This document shows positions 49,672 to 60,413 of a DNA stretch of 64,000 nt, piece by piece. The stretch is from positions 34,830,821 to 34,894,820 of the forward strand of contig OX344750.2 in assembly GCA_947034885.2 (NCBI GenBank), written 5' to 3'. Made by a program: the position numbers and the translations under genes. Source of the stretch: Thuidium tamariscinum (Eukaryota; Streptophyta; Bryopsida; Hypnales; Thuidiaceae). Position 1 is the stretch's first letter. Each line of letters begins with the position of its first letter. Below the pieces are notes generated by a model, which was given only the letters and a program-made list of their open reading frames with translations, was not told where the DNA came from and did no database searches.

Positions 49672-50938
49672 ACAGTGTTGCATCACTCCTACCCCTCTTC
49701 TGGTCCCATTGCTTTGGTGTTGCATCGGGTGAATTACGTACACTGGTTGGCTTTCCATGCCTCCAGGTCACCTAGGCTTCACATGCCGATTGAGGTAGCT
49801 TCATTTTTGGAGGGAACTTGACCTCTTATTAAAGCTTCAGACTTGGTTCCCTCGAATCCTGACTCAGGCATATAATCAATGGACTTTTGTGTCCCTCTAT
49901 GCCCGCTTGAGGATTGTGTGAACCCGTTTTGCAAAGACAAGGGGGGAGGCACGGAATTAGTTTTTTGTGAGTGAGTTGCTGTGAGCCATCTTGTTGGCCA
50001 GGCCTAGTGTGAGCCTCGACCCTCACGAACAGAACCAGTTCCTGCTGTAGAGACACCGGAGGCATAATAACCTTTGGATCCAAGCAAGCAAGCGCCACAA
50101 ATGTGACTTTATTTCCTTTATCTCGTCCGTGCCGTGTCTTTTTCATGCCGGCGTTTTGTCTTTACAGTGTTTTCTTTTCTCTTACACCCGCGAAGCCTGT
50201 CACTGCAAATGCAACCATTTCAGGGCAGCATTTAACTTCGACGTGGCTGTTGAATTCTCTGGTAAGCACGGGCACCATGTGCGATTGGCGGGGGCGGTCT
50301 GTTATGCTTGGGATGTAGCGTACTTAATGCTTTCAATCTCTTTCCTTCCGTCCGCATATGAACCAAACTACCAAACCCAACCTCGGTGGGCATGCTCTTA
50401 ACTTAGGAGCAGGGCCGAGGGGTTTAAGTCGATGGGCCTGCGAGCCTGCGCGTTCTTCTGCGACCTGAGAGAAAGTTGGTTATGGCCTCGTTGACACCGC
50501 ACTGACGCCATTGATGGAGGGCGGGAGTGGCCCTGCCCACCCCAGAAAATGATTGCCACTTTATGTGGCCCATGCCAAAGTACACTTCTCATGGCGTTTC
50601 AATCATGAGCGCATCATGATGAGGGATTGTGCCCTTCCCCTACGACCTCCACTGGAGGCCTCTACGCTACACTGGCTATAGGGGGCCTCTGCTGGAAGGC
50701 AGCGCCCCCTCCCCCACTCTCCACGGCTCTCGAGGAGAACTTTTGAAAGTTCGCAGCCTGTGCCAGGGCATGTCAGAATACAACCGGGTGTTGACTTTTC
50801 AACGCTTACGTCATCCAGTGGCAACATGTCACCATTGCCATGGCAAGTTGGACTTCATAACCTTCTTTTCTTTCAACTTGCTTCCTACACCCTTGGATCA
50901 TGAAGATCAAAGGTTGTGATTGAAAAATGGACAACCAA
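49672..50938 (+). other. 3' UTR of the TAR gene and a GC-rich downstream tract
   Basis: GC-rich sequence continues for 1.2 kb after the TAA stop. The first part is presumably 3' UTR, but no clear polyadenylation site fixes its end. Open frames on both strands (for example 50129-50401 and 50629-50919) have no recognisable domain. A decayed second gene in 49.9-50.9 kb cannot be excluded. Confidence 0.4.
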
Positions 50939-51891
50939 TTAACCCCTAAAGCCCTTAACAACCTTTTTTGAGATTATAAATTTTTTGGGCAGCTCACTAC
51001 AGATGGAGTTTTTATTTTTTTTTATTTTAAATTTTGATACAATGTGTGCCCGAGGAGCATCTTTAAGGCCCGACAGTTTTCATAACTTTTGACTTCACGA
51101 TTAAAAAGTTATGGCAGGATATGTTGTTTTCTTTACTTGGCGGGCAGCCCGGGTAGCTGAAAAAATTTCTTCAAAAAAACTTTTTTTTTAAAGTGAAATT
51201 TCAAATTGGTTCTTTAGGTTTATAAAAACATGGGAAGCTTTGAATCAATCCATTCGGATCAATGAGTCAAAAGTTATGAAGATTTTGAGTTTGGGATAGT
51301 TTGCGGCCAGTTACAGAATCTCTACAGTACAAAAAAAGTTTGAAATTCTTCATTTAATTCAATTTTTCATATTTTTGAAAAAAAATAAAAACAAAAGGTG
51401 TAGATTATTTATTACAACATTTTAACCATTGGGATTGAAAATTTTCAATTCCATGAATAAAATGTTCACAATTTAGTATTTTGGCTCATTTTTTACTTCT
51501 TTCTACTTACTTATTTTTTCCTATATGTTGTACAATTCCAAATGGTTTGAATTTTTTTGAGAATGTAGCCAACTTGCATTGAAGTATGAATTCAAAGAGT
51601 AACCACCATTTTGAGGTTTTTTTCACACAAATGTGACCTTGTGAAGTGCAGCTGCCCGGATTTTCGCAGGGATAAAAAAACAATTTTTGTCAATCCAAAT
51701 GCTTATATCTTGAAATCTACATGGTGGAAATTTCTAAAAAAATTTCCACATGTTTACAAACCACCTTACTACAAGATCCTACGGTTATATGAGTCAAAAA
51801 TGTGTTTTAAGAAAAAAATTGCACTTGTATTAGAAATGGTAGTTTTGGAGCATTTTTGGTGAAAACATAGTCAAAAATCTTTAGGGGTTAA
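50939..51891 (+). mobile_element. Family 1 TTAA-type MITE, copy 7, intact ends (945 bp)
   Basis: The element is bounded by TTAA at 50939 and 51888. The ends are CCCCTAAAG and CTTTAGGGG. The full set of family landmarks is present (GGGCAGCTCACTAC, GATCAATGAGTCAAAAGTTA, TGTTGTACAATTCC, AAGTGCAGCTGCCCGGATTT, CAAGATCCTACGGTTA, GTGAAAACATAGTC). It lies directly at the end of the GC-rich tract behind the TAR gene. Its 83-codon frame at 51611 has a counterpart in copy 2. Confidence 0.9.
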
Positions 51892-53039
51892 TATGTCCAA
51901 TAACCTATTTTCCAATTCATTGCAATGTTTTGTTTTTTTCCAATTTGGAGTAAAATTGCTACCAAATTTTTTTGGTTGGCATCATGCCTATAGAAAATAA
52001 TCAACAAAATTTTAGATGAACCAATAAATTTCAAATTTTCTTAAACTATTGGATGAAATCATCATATAATAGATGAAAATAGGATGATGTATTCTATCCA
52101 ATATATGGATGAATGTTGAAATTTGAAGCACCACAATAAAATAAAGTATCACCACTTTGGCACTTTACAAGAAGTGAAAACAACAACAATGGTTCATCGG
52201 TTATTTACTACACAATCCAACTAAATTCTTGGTGCCTTTCTATTGTTGTATTGAATGTAGTCCTAGCCAAGATTATCCAAGAAAAAATAACATAAGTTAA
52301 GGTAAGTTTGCCTATGATAGGCAAAATGCCATCCAATCCATTACAGGCAAAAATATTTTTATGGTGCACATTTCAAATTTGAATGTATAGACTATTAGTA
52401 CAATTTTGCATGTAATGGGTTCAATGGCATTTTTCATGTTATAGGCATATTTACACTTCTATCCCACTAAACTCCTTTAAGAAAATTCCATGAGGCTTTA
52501 CTTTTATTTTTAGTCATAGCGCCAACAATACATGCATTCAAGAAGCAATAACCTGTCCTTCAAAACTATGCAAAAGCTCTAGCTCAAACATTGTCATTTA
52601 GGCTCTTAAAATCCATATGGAAAATATGATTTTTAAGCATAGTTTGTGAATATTGCCAACTCTATCATTTTAGATTATTCAAAGGATGTTGGCAACAAAG
52701 GGATTCCAAAAATATGTTCATTGACCAAAATATCTACAAAAAAGAATCCCCACCCACTTCATGAACAATTTTTATAGTGTCTAAGTGGTCATTAAATGCA
52801 TTGTGAGCACTATTGTTTGAAAGATGTCACAAGTACAAGGTGGGTCATATGGACAAGGCAAAACTTGCTAGGTCAAATTGAGAAACAACCCCAAATTATT
52901 TCACTTGTCCCCGCGAATCCTTAATAACATTGTACTTGTTTATGTAGAAGTGCAAAGTCAATCAATTTGTCTTCTACCTTAGTAGAATTTTAATGTATAC
53001 AAGATGAAAGCTATAGTCATTGATTTGTGGATAAAGAGG
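51892..53039. other. AT-rich intergenic DNA
   Basis: No gene or clear element is recognised. Confidence 0.4.
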
Positions 53040-53454
53040 TAGGTGTTGTCAGAAAAGACAATTCTATAAATCAAAAGGTAAATATTGTAGAAGATTTAAT
53101 ACATTGTGACTAATGTGCCTATTGCCCAACAAGGGCAATAGTTGCATTAGTTATAGTTTACTAAATCTTCGTCAACTTTTGAGTGTGGAGGATAATCTTT
53201 TTTATAATTTGTATAAACATTTTGCATTATGTAAGGTCCCTAGGTGCAAGTTTGTGTCATCATGGAACACTTTTAGATTATTTTTTTAATAATTTTTGGG
53301 TTGTTTTAACACACAATCCAAAAATAAATAAAAATTAGAAATTGTATCCACTTCCATATGTGAAGATATCTATTTAGGGTTTTTTTAAATTTTGGAGATG
53401 TCTTGAAATATTTTGTAAATCAAGAAGTAGGTGTTATAGAAGATTTAACCCCTA
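53040..53454 (+). repeat. Upstream unit of a tandem duplication, with an empty Family 1 site
   Basis: GTAGAAGATTTAATACATTG followed by TGACTAATG..TGCCCAACAAG here matches ATAGAAGATTTAA (53447-53458) plus TTAATATGTTGTGACAAATG (54371 on). Further shared blocks are ACACTTTTAGATT near 53267 and ACACTTTTAGATT near 54617. The TTAA at 53096-53099 is the unoccupied equivalent of the site holding Family 1 copy 8. Confidence 0.8.
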
Positions 53455-54374
53455 AAGGTTTTTGACTATGTTTTCACCAAAAATGCTCTAAAACTGCAAT
53501 TTCTAATACAAGTCCAAAATTTTAGAAAAAAAAACATTTTTTGACATATATAAGCATAGGATCTTGTAGTAAGTTAGATTGAAAAGGTGTGGATTTTTTT
53601 AAAAAAATTCCACTTTGTAGATTGCAAGATATTAACATTTGAATTGACAAGAATTCCTTTTTTATCCTTACAAAAATTGAGACAGCTACACTTCACAAGG
53701 TCACATTTGTGTGAAAAATGTTCAAAATCATGGTTACTCTTTGGATTCATTCTTCAATACAAGTTGGTTACATGCTCAAAAAATTTACAAATCATTTGGA
53801 ATTGTACAACATATAGGAAAAAAATAGTAAGTAGAAAGAAGTAGAAAATGCTTCAAAATACTAAATTATAAACAATTTATTTTTGGAAATGAAAAATGCC
53901 AATCCCAATGGTTGTAATATTTCAATAAACTATTTTCACCTAATGTTTCAATATTTTTTTTCAAAAACATTAAAAATTAAATTAAATAAAAAATTGCAAA
54001 CTTCTTTTTAAAATAGAGATTCTATGACTACACTCAAATTCCCCCAATTGACTAAAATTCCTCATAACTTTTGATTCATTGATCAGAATGGAATGAATCA
54101 AAGCTTTCTACTTAGTAAAAAACCTAAAGGACCAATTTCAAATTCTAATTTCTCAAAAAATTGTTTTTAAAGAAGTTTTTGAGTTGCCTAGATTGCCCAA
54201 AGATTAAAGAAAATCACATATCATGCAATAACTTTTTAACCATGTAGTCAAAAGTTATGAAAATTGTTGGGCCTTAAAGGTATTTCTTGGACACATTTTG
54301 AGTGAATATTTCAAATGAGCTGCCCAAAATTGCTATGTTGCCAAAAAAACACAATTTGGTCATTCAAGGGTTAA
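53455..54374 (-). mobile_element. Family 1 TTAA-type MITE, copy 8 (912 bp)
   Basis: Reverse-orientation copy from TTAACCCCTAAAGGTTTTTG (53455) to TTCAAGGGTTAA (54374), with TTAA on both sides. Landmarks are GACTATGTTTTCACC, GCAAGATATTAACATTTGAA, AAGGTCACATTTGTGTG, GAATTGTACAACATATAGGA and ATAACTTTTGATTCATTGAT. The frame at 53587-53844 crosses the conserved region and is not a gene. Confidence 0.9.
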
Positions 54375-54700
54375 TATGTTGTGACAAATGTGACTAATGC
54401 CCAACAAGTTAGGGTGTTAATTATATTAGTTATTATGTACTTTTTATGCCTTGAATATAAATTCTTCAATAAATAGCATATGAAAAATTTTGATTTGAAA
54501 ATATTGGTTACTTTATCTTTTACAACTCTCTCTTGAAGGCTAAATTTTTCTAGAATTTGTACACATCTTTTAAACTATACAAGACATTTAAGTATAAATT
54601 TTTATGATCATCAGACACTTTTAGATTTTTTCCAAAATTTAAACCAATAATTAGATTATTAGAAGTTTCCTCTTATGATATAAGGCTTTGCAAGAAGCTT
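54375..54700 (+). repeat. Downstream unit of the 53.1 kb tandem duplication
   Basis: Continues the match to 53100-53330 after the Family 1 insertion, with GTGACTAATGCCCAACAAG and ATCAGACACTTTTAGATT. Confidence 0.7.
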
Positions 54701-55251
54701 CTTATCCTTGTAGAAACTTATAAAGGATGTGGTTTTCTATGCCTATCTCTTCTTGCCGTGGTAGCTTTCAGTTCTCTACCAATTGTTGCTAAAGAAATTC
54801 TTTGCACATCCAAAATTGTTACACCATAAGACATATTCTAGCTCCACCTTGCCACTAGATCTAGAACTCTACTACTTTTTCGAGGGAAAAAACATTTGGC
54901 AAACTAAAACCAAGAAGGTGACAATAGATGCTCTAAGCATCTTCACTACAAAACTTATTTTATTGGATGCAATGACTGTCTTTGTGAAGAACAAGCCAAC
55001 TATTTCATCAATACTCATGTGATGTTAAGATGATACTTGGAGAGTGTGAATCAATCTAAGGTAATCACTAGGTCAAATATAGGTATTGGTTTAATAATGT
55101 AATACTCTTGCAAATACAAAGAGGGTCCATTTAAATGCCTCTATCTAAGATTGTAGAATGAAAAAAAAGAAGCTTTTTCATCCAATTTTTCTTTTTGAAG
55201 TTGCTTGAGTATATTTTCTCTAAGTAGAATAGTAGAATGTGTAATAGGTCA
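54701..55251. other. AT-rich intergenic DNA
   Basis: A 79-codon frame at 54783-55022 has no recognised domain. Nothing else is seen. Confidence 0.4.
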
Positions 55252-55982
55252 TTGCAAGAAACGTCGGTCCTATTCTCCGTCACAATGGGAGTGACGTCAT
55301 TCTTTTCTGCTATAACTTCTGAATCTAAAGATCTAACAATATGAAATAATTATTGGACCTCTCTAACTTGATGGTTTTCACATCCCTTATTTTTCAGAAA
55401 TTAAAAATAATAATTTTATATTTTAAAATCATTTTTCTTAATTTGTCACAAACAGAGGTTTAGGGGTTTTTACTACGTTCAGAGTCCCCAAATTTAATGA
55501 TCTAAAGCTGAAATTTTCATGGTGTATTTGCATAGTAGGAAAGCATATTCCTACCAAAGGGAATCTAAAAATACATTATTTTATGTCCTCCACATGCATG
55601 CAAACAGCACTCCTATTGCATGCAATTTCTGAACATTGATAATGTTACTAAGATAATTTTTTTGGTAAAATCTCATTACCATCAACTCTACCCAAATGGC
55701 CAATTTTTAGATTTGAGAAAAATAACTTTTCCTATTTTTTACAAATTAAAATCTAAATATGCCCATTTTCATGAGTTTTGGCACTTTTCTAATTCTCCTA
55801 CTTAAAGAATTTTCCAAAGCTTTTCCTTCATAGGGAACCTTTTTCTTTAAGGTATATGCATTTTGTATATTTTTCATGTTTTTTTAAAATTGTTTTTCTA
55901 ATTAAATAGTACTCCCGAAAAAAAAAGCATCCAAATCCAGAACGCTACAAAAACGGACGCCCTTTCTTGCAATGACCCTAAT
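55252..55982. mobile_element. Family 4 non-autonomous element, copy 2 (723 bp)
   Basis: The ends are GGTCATTGCAAGAAA and TTTCTTGCAATGACCC, at 55256-55978. They are flanked by TAAT on both sides (55252-55255 and 55979-55982), again a 4-bp duplication. Interior blocks shared with copy 1 are GTTTTTACTACGTT, CAAATTTAATGAT, TTTGCATAGTAGG and ACATTATTTTATG. The terminal bases differ from copy 1 (GTCATTGC against GTGAGTTC), so the two are separate subfamilies. Confidence 0.85.
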
Positions 55983-58572
55983 AAGCAAAGTTTCAAGACT
56001 AGTTTGACATATTGCATTAAAAAGGGTATTACGTTAGACAAGGTCATTTGCATTCATAACATTTGTATGTGTTGTTGTTTGGAATCAGTTTAATATATTA
56101 CTTTAGAGAGGTTTATTACATTAGAGCTTACATTAGAGAATGTTGCTTATTATTTAGAGGTTATATTGTACTATAAAGTCCCTCATTTGGGTATTATTGA
56201 CTTTTCTAAAAAAGATGTTCAATCCATAAATCACCCTTTGTGGTATATTTTGGCCATTTTTTGAAATATACTCTTGATGTGAATCATAGCCATAAAAATG
56301 ATTTTATGAGAATTTGAGTCAAACTAATGAATTAATCTTATCAAGTGTATTTTCTACTTTAATTTGAAAATTTCAACATTTTATAGCCATATCAACTTTG
56401 TGCCTACAATCATAGTTTGTTGATTTTCTAATTTTTAGTAATAGTGTAACTTTGTTTTATACCATGATGTGATATACAACAATGTTTATATACAATGAAA
56501 ATTTGAAATTTTTATTATTAAACTATGTACTTAATATGAATTTTCAATACTTTGAAAAAACATTGAAATAATTTGAAATTATCCCAAAAAAATTTGTAAA
56601 TTTTATGATGTGTAGTAGATATATGACTTCATATTTGAAAAATAAATAGAATTTCTTTCATTTGTATGTAGTTGCAAAATAGCAAAAAATAAAGTCAAGT
56701 ATAGTAACATTTGAAGTTAATGGCCATTTGCTTGTCCTTCTATAGTTAATTCTTAAAATCTTTTATGTTTAGAGTTTCATGGTTACTTCAAAATACTTGT
56801 CCCTAAAGTAAGGTTGAATTATTTATCTATATTTATTTTTTAGTAAATTCATCTATAAGATCCTTTAGTCAACTAATTGAAGCATATCCTTTCGTAAATT
56901 TAGAATGAAAATCACCACCGATTAGAAGTTTATGTGCCTACATTTCAAAATTTAGGCTTTTTTGGCCTTTCCAAAAGGCAAAGTCTTTCAACATTTTTAG
57001 AAAAAATGATAAATGTCCTATATCTTTTCTATTTTAGTCAAAATGTTGGAAGATGGGGTGAGAATATATGTAGAAAGATTTAGATAGAAAATTTTCAAAT
57101 TCATTTGAAAAATTAACAGAATATAAAGTAGTACAAAATGAAAGAGAAAACCAAACCATTAGTAACTTTTATAGGAAATTGAAGATTGTTGATTCCAATG
57201 GTGAGAAAATTATAGTGTACTATACAATTCATATCCTTTAGTTTTGTTTTTATTTGGAGATTTTGAAGATTGAACTTAAAAAATGCCTTTATAAAATTTC
57301 TTTCTACCTTCATTTCCTTCAAAATAAAACTTGTAACTTTCATCTCATTAATTAAAATTGAATAGTTCAAATGTTTTGAGTAGGTATCAATCTATATAAT
57401 TTAATAATATTAATAAAAATAAATTAGAATAGATTTTTTAAATGACTGATTTGACATTGAAACTATATTAAAAAACTTCTAACTTTTGCAATTGTATTTT
57501 CTTGGAATGATGTGAAACAAACCTTTTTGTGTAGATTAAGATGATTGGCATCAATTTTTAAAAAATTATGAAAAAATTCCAAATTATGAAGTCAATTGAG
57601 CTTACCAAAGTTCTTAGAAAAAAATTTGAGCCAAGGTTTGAGCTTGGTGCCAAAGTCTTGCCCCATTAGAGTTGGACCTAGGTACCAAATTTTGAGACTA
57701 GATTGGTTCTCCAAGACCACATTTTTCAAAATGATATGACAAAACTATCATATTGACACAAACAAATGTGATCTTTGCAATTGTTTCTTGTCGTGACACA
57801 TGGAAATACATGTTTGCTAATTGCTTGAATGGGAACTTATAGACAATTTAGAAATCTAATTTGGAAAATGTATTATCTAATGGAACAATTGTAGAACCTA
57901 TTATTAAATTGTAGAGTTAATTGAAAAGTATATACAATGAGGGACTAGTAGTTAGAGTTTGTGAACACAAGATAAAAAATCTTTGAAGCACCAAAATGAG
58001 AAAGTGATGGAGTTTGGTTCTATGCTTCTTTTATACTATTTTACTTAAGCCTTCCTTTCACATTATTATTCCAAACTAGGGTTCACTTTATGATTGACTC
58101 TTATATTACATTGAATTGTAATTAATTAATCCTCAGTTTCTTGATTTTAATACTACCCTTATCATTTTTCTTGACTTTTTTAGATATTAATTGTGTCAAT
58201 TGTGTAAAAGAAACTAAGGTGGCATTAGAGAAAATCTAGACCCTCCAAAGGGCTGCTAAGAAGAGCCGAAAGGACCATTGCATGACATTTATTTTGGCTT
58301 GATAGAGTTTTTTCCCCTATTGTCACTTACTATCAATTTTGCAATGGTTAGAACTTTGATTCACAAAAAAACATTAGTTAAATGGGAGAAGGGGCTACAA
58401 GTACCCTCCTCTGAGAGATCCAGAATTAGAAAAAGGATAAATGCTTAAGATATTCTTACAAGTTGAAATGCATTTGTGTTAGTGATTTTGTCCTTCTTGT
58501 AGCTCCATAGGGCTCTCCATATAGAGTGGCTTGTCAGAGCTTGACAACCCTCTAGAGAATCCAGATTTTTTC
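55983..58572. other. AT-rich intergenic DNA
   Basis: No gene or clear element is recognised in about 2.6 kb. The 85-codon frame at 57113-57370 has no domain signature. Confidence 0.45.
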
Positions 58573-58854
58573 TAATAGTACACCCAAAATCACATGTTGC
58601 CTAAACCATCATCATTCCTCTCTATCCTTTTCCAAGAATCAATATGTTCCTAAGTCGAAGAAACAAACTTCAAGAGCCTCTACCTCCAAATTGAAACTAA
58701 AACTTTGCCCCTTCCTAACTTTTGCATGTGGTATCCAAAAGTTACATTTTTTGGTGTATTGGAACCTCCTTTCACTAGCACTTACCAACAAGACCATATG
58801 AAAATTTGACCTACACTTTGACAAGTCACACATTGTGATAGTAAATTAGTAAAT

Positions 58855-59505
58855 AAGCACAACATCCACCAACAATCCCTAAATTGGCTAAAATTAGTTG
58901 AATTTCTACCAAAACAATCCTTGTGCTACAAGTACCTTATCAAAAAAAGGGCCTTCAATGGAGACATTTTAGCCAAAAACTATAACAAACAGTAGAATTT
59001 GCTAGCCAACTTGCAACTTCCTCCACTAAATGAAATTTGCATCCATTTAGTTAGTTTTGTACTGTAGAACTCCCAACAATCCTTCACATCTTGCAAAATC
59101 CTCACTTTTCCAAAAAAAATTGATACTAAGGTAGGTACACCCAAAAGTGCCAGTTTCTCTATTGTGCCTAGTTCCTGTTATTATGTTGTTCAAATTTTTT
59201 TACAGTCTTGTTGGTGAGTGAAAGCATGTTCCAACGCACCAAAGAACAGTGGATTTGGATACCGTATGCAAAAGTTATTAACAATCAAAGTGTGTTTCTG
59301 AAAGCGCCTCTACAGTCTGGGTACATGACTGATTTTGAAAATCTATGCACGTTGTACAGAGCGCTTTAAGGTCAGGTGCCATTTTGGGTGTACCTACCTT
59401 ATTCGCTATCAAGGTAGTCAAAGTTGATGCCCTTGTTTGTCTTGAAGGTAGCATATTGCACTAAAATCCATAAACTAATAAGTGAGTTCTGGGATCACTG
59501 GTACC
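58855..59505 (+). repeat. Dispersed repeat D, copy 2, interrupted
   Basis: Matches 29475-29790 and is split by the Family 3 MITE at 59127-59401. The match stops at GGGATCAC near 59500, where GC-rich sequence begins. Confidence 0.7.
59127..59401. mobile_element. Family 3 MITE, copy 2 (275 bp)
   Basis: The ends are TAAGGTAGGTACACCCAAAA and TTTTGGGTGTACCTACCTTA. It is the inverted counterpart of 27573-27849 (for example GCACGTTGTACAGAGCGC against GCGCCCTGTACAATGTGC) with few differences, so it is young. It is inserted in repeat D. Confidence 0.85.
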
Positions 59506-60180
59506 ACCTGATTCCTGTGATGTGCTGCTGGCCAGGCGGGCGGGCCTCATCTGCAATAGATTGCCGCATCATGCTGCAGTTGATAACTTAATATAGTATA
59601 CTTCTTCCGCCTGTTGGCCCTGTTCTGTTGCGTGCCTGAGTTCTCCGCGTTCGTTCGTTCCTTCCCTCCCTTCCCTTCCTCTGTCCGTCTGTCTGTGGCT
59701 GCCTGCCTGCCTGCTAACTTATCCTACTCTGCTCGATCCATTTGGGAGAACCATGAGATAGATTTCCGATCCCTCCTCCATCTAAGATAGCTCTCCAGTA
59801 AGTTAATGAGCTAGCTAGCCCCTCCAACGCAGCGATCTGGGATTGATTGATTTCAGGTGATACACATTGAGTTCTGTGGATCCTCTCCCTGTACTCCACA
59901 CCACGCAGTCACGCACAAATCCATGCCAGGACAGAGGGGGGTGGCGGGGGAGATTTGGTTGGTGCCAAAGTCATACGAGGCCTTAACTTACTGCTGGACG
60001 GGAGCGGCTTCAAGCATGTGAGGAAAGCCAGCCCGCCAGGCGAACGAACTGAGCTGGGAAAGCCGCCGCGGCAGAAAGCCAGGCAGCAGCAGCAGCCTTT
60101 CTTGGGCCAGCCGGATGGCTTCGGATGCTTCAGCAAGGGGGCATCAGGGGAGGTGGGGACCCCCCAAACACCACCTAGTT
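59506..60180 (+). pseudogene. GC-rich gene-like fragment in AT-rich surroundings
   Basis: GC content jumps at about 59506 and drops at about 60180. The fragment has CT-rich and CTGT/CTGC repeats like a plant leader (59640-59715). A plausible 59-bp intron follows (donor CCA|GTAAGTTAATG at 59798, acceptor GATTTCAG| ending 59856), then ATG at 59922, which opens only about 32 codons. A second frame from 59955 stays open for 104 codons (for example RQKARQQQQPFLGQPDGF) without a recognisable family. It looks like the 5' part of a host gene that was moved here or is decaying in place; no function is assigned. Confidence 0.4.
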
Positions 60181-60413
60181 ACCATTATTATTATATTGGT
60201 CAGATCTTCATATTTCTTTTGTTGGCACTTGAAAGAAGGTTCCAATGCACCAAAGAATGTGACATTTGAATACCGGATGCAAAAGTTATGAAGGAACAAA
60301 GTTTGATTCTAAATTGGGTTTTTTCATGTAGGTACACAATTGATTATGGAGATGTTTATGGAGTGAAGATGGTGGTTTAGGATTAGTGGTGCATTTGGAA
60401 GTGCCCACCTTTA

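Larger units (their letters stand above)
58573..60413. mobile_element. Candidate long-inverted-repeat element related to Family 3
   Basis: About 240 bp at the left (58573-58815: TACACCCAAAATCACATG, CTTTTGCATGTGGTATCCAA, TTTGGTGTATTGGAACC) is the diverged inverse of the right end (60180-60413: GGTTCCAATGCACCAAAG, GGATGCAAAAGTTATGAAGG). Both arms resemble the first 210 bp of the Family 3 MITE. Between them lie repeat D, a complete Family 3 MITE and a GC-rich gene-like fragment. It may be one element that picked up host DNA, or two unrelated decayed MITEs that happen to flank the fragment. Confidence 0.5.

Noticed and set aside
50129-50919. Possible second gene downstream of the TAR gene
   Set aside because: The GC content is gene-like, but no frame shows a recognisable domain or a consistent exon structure.
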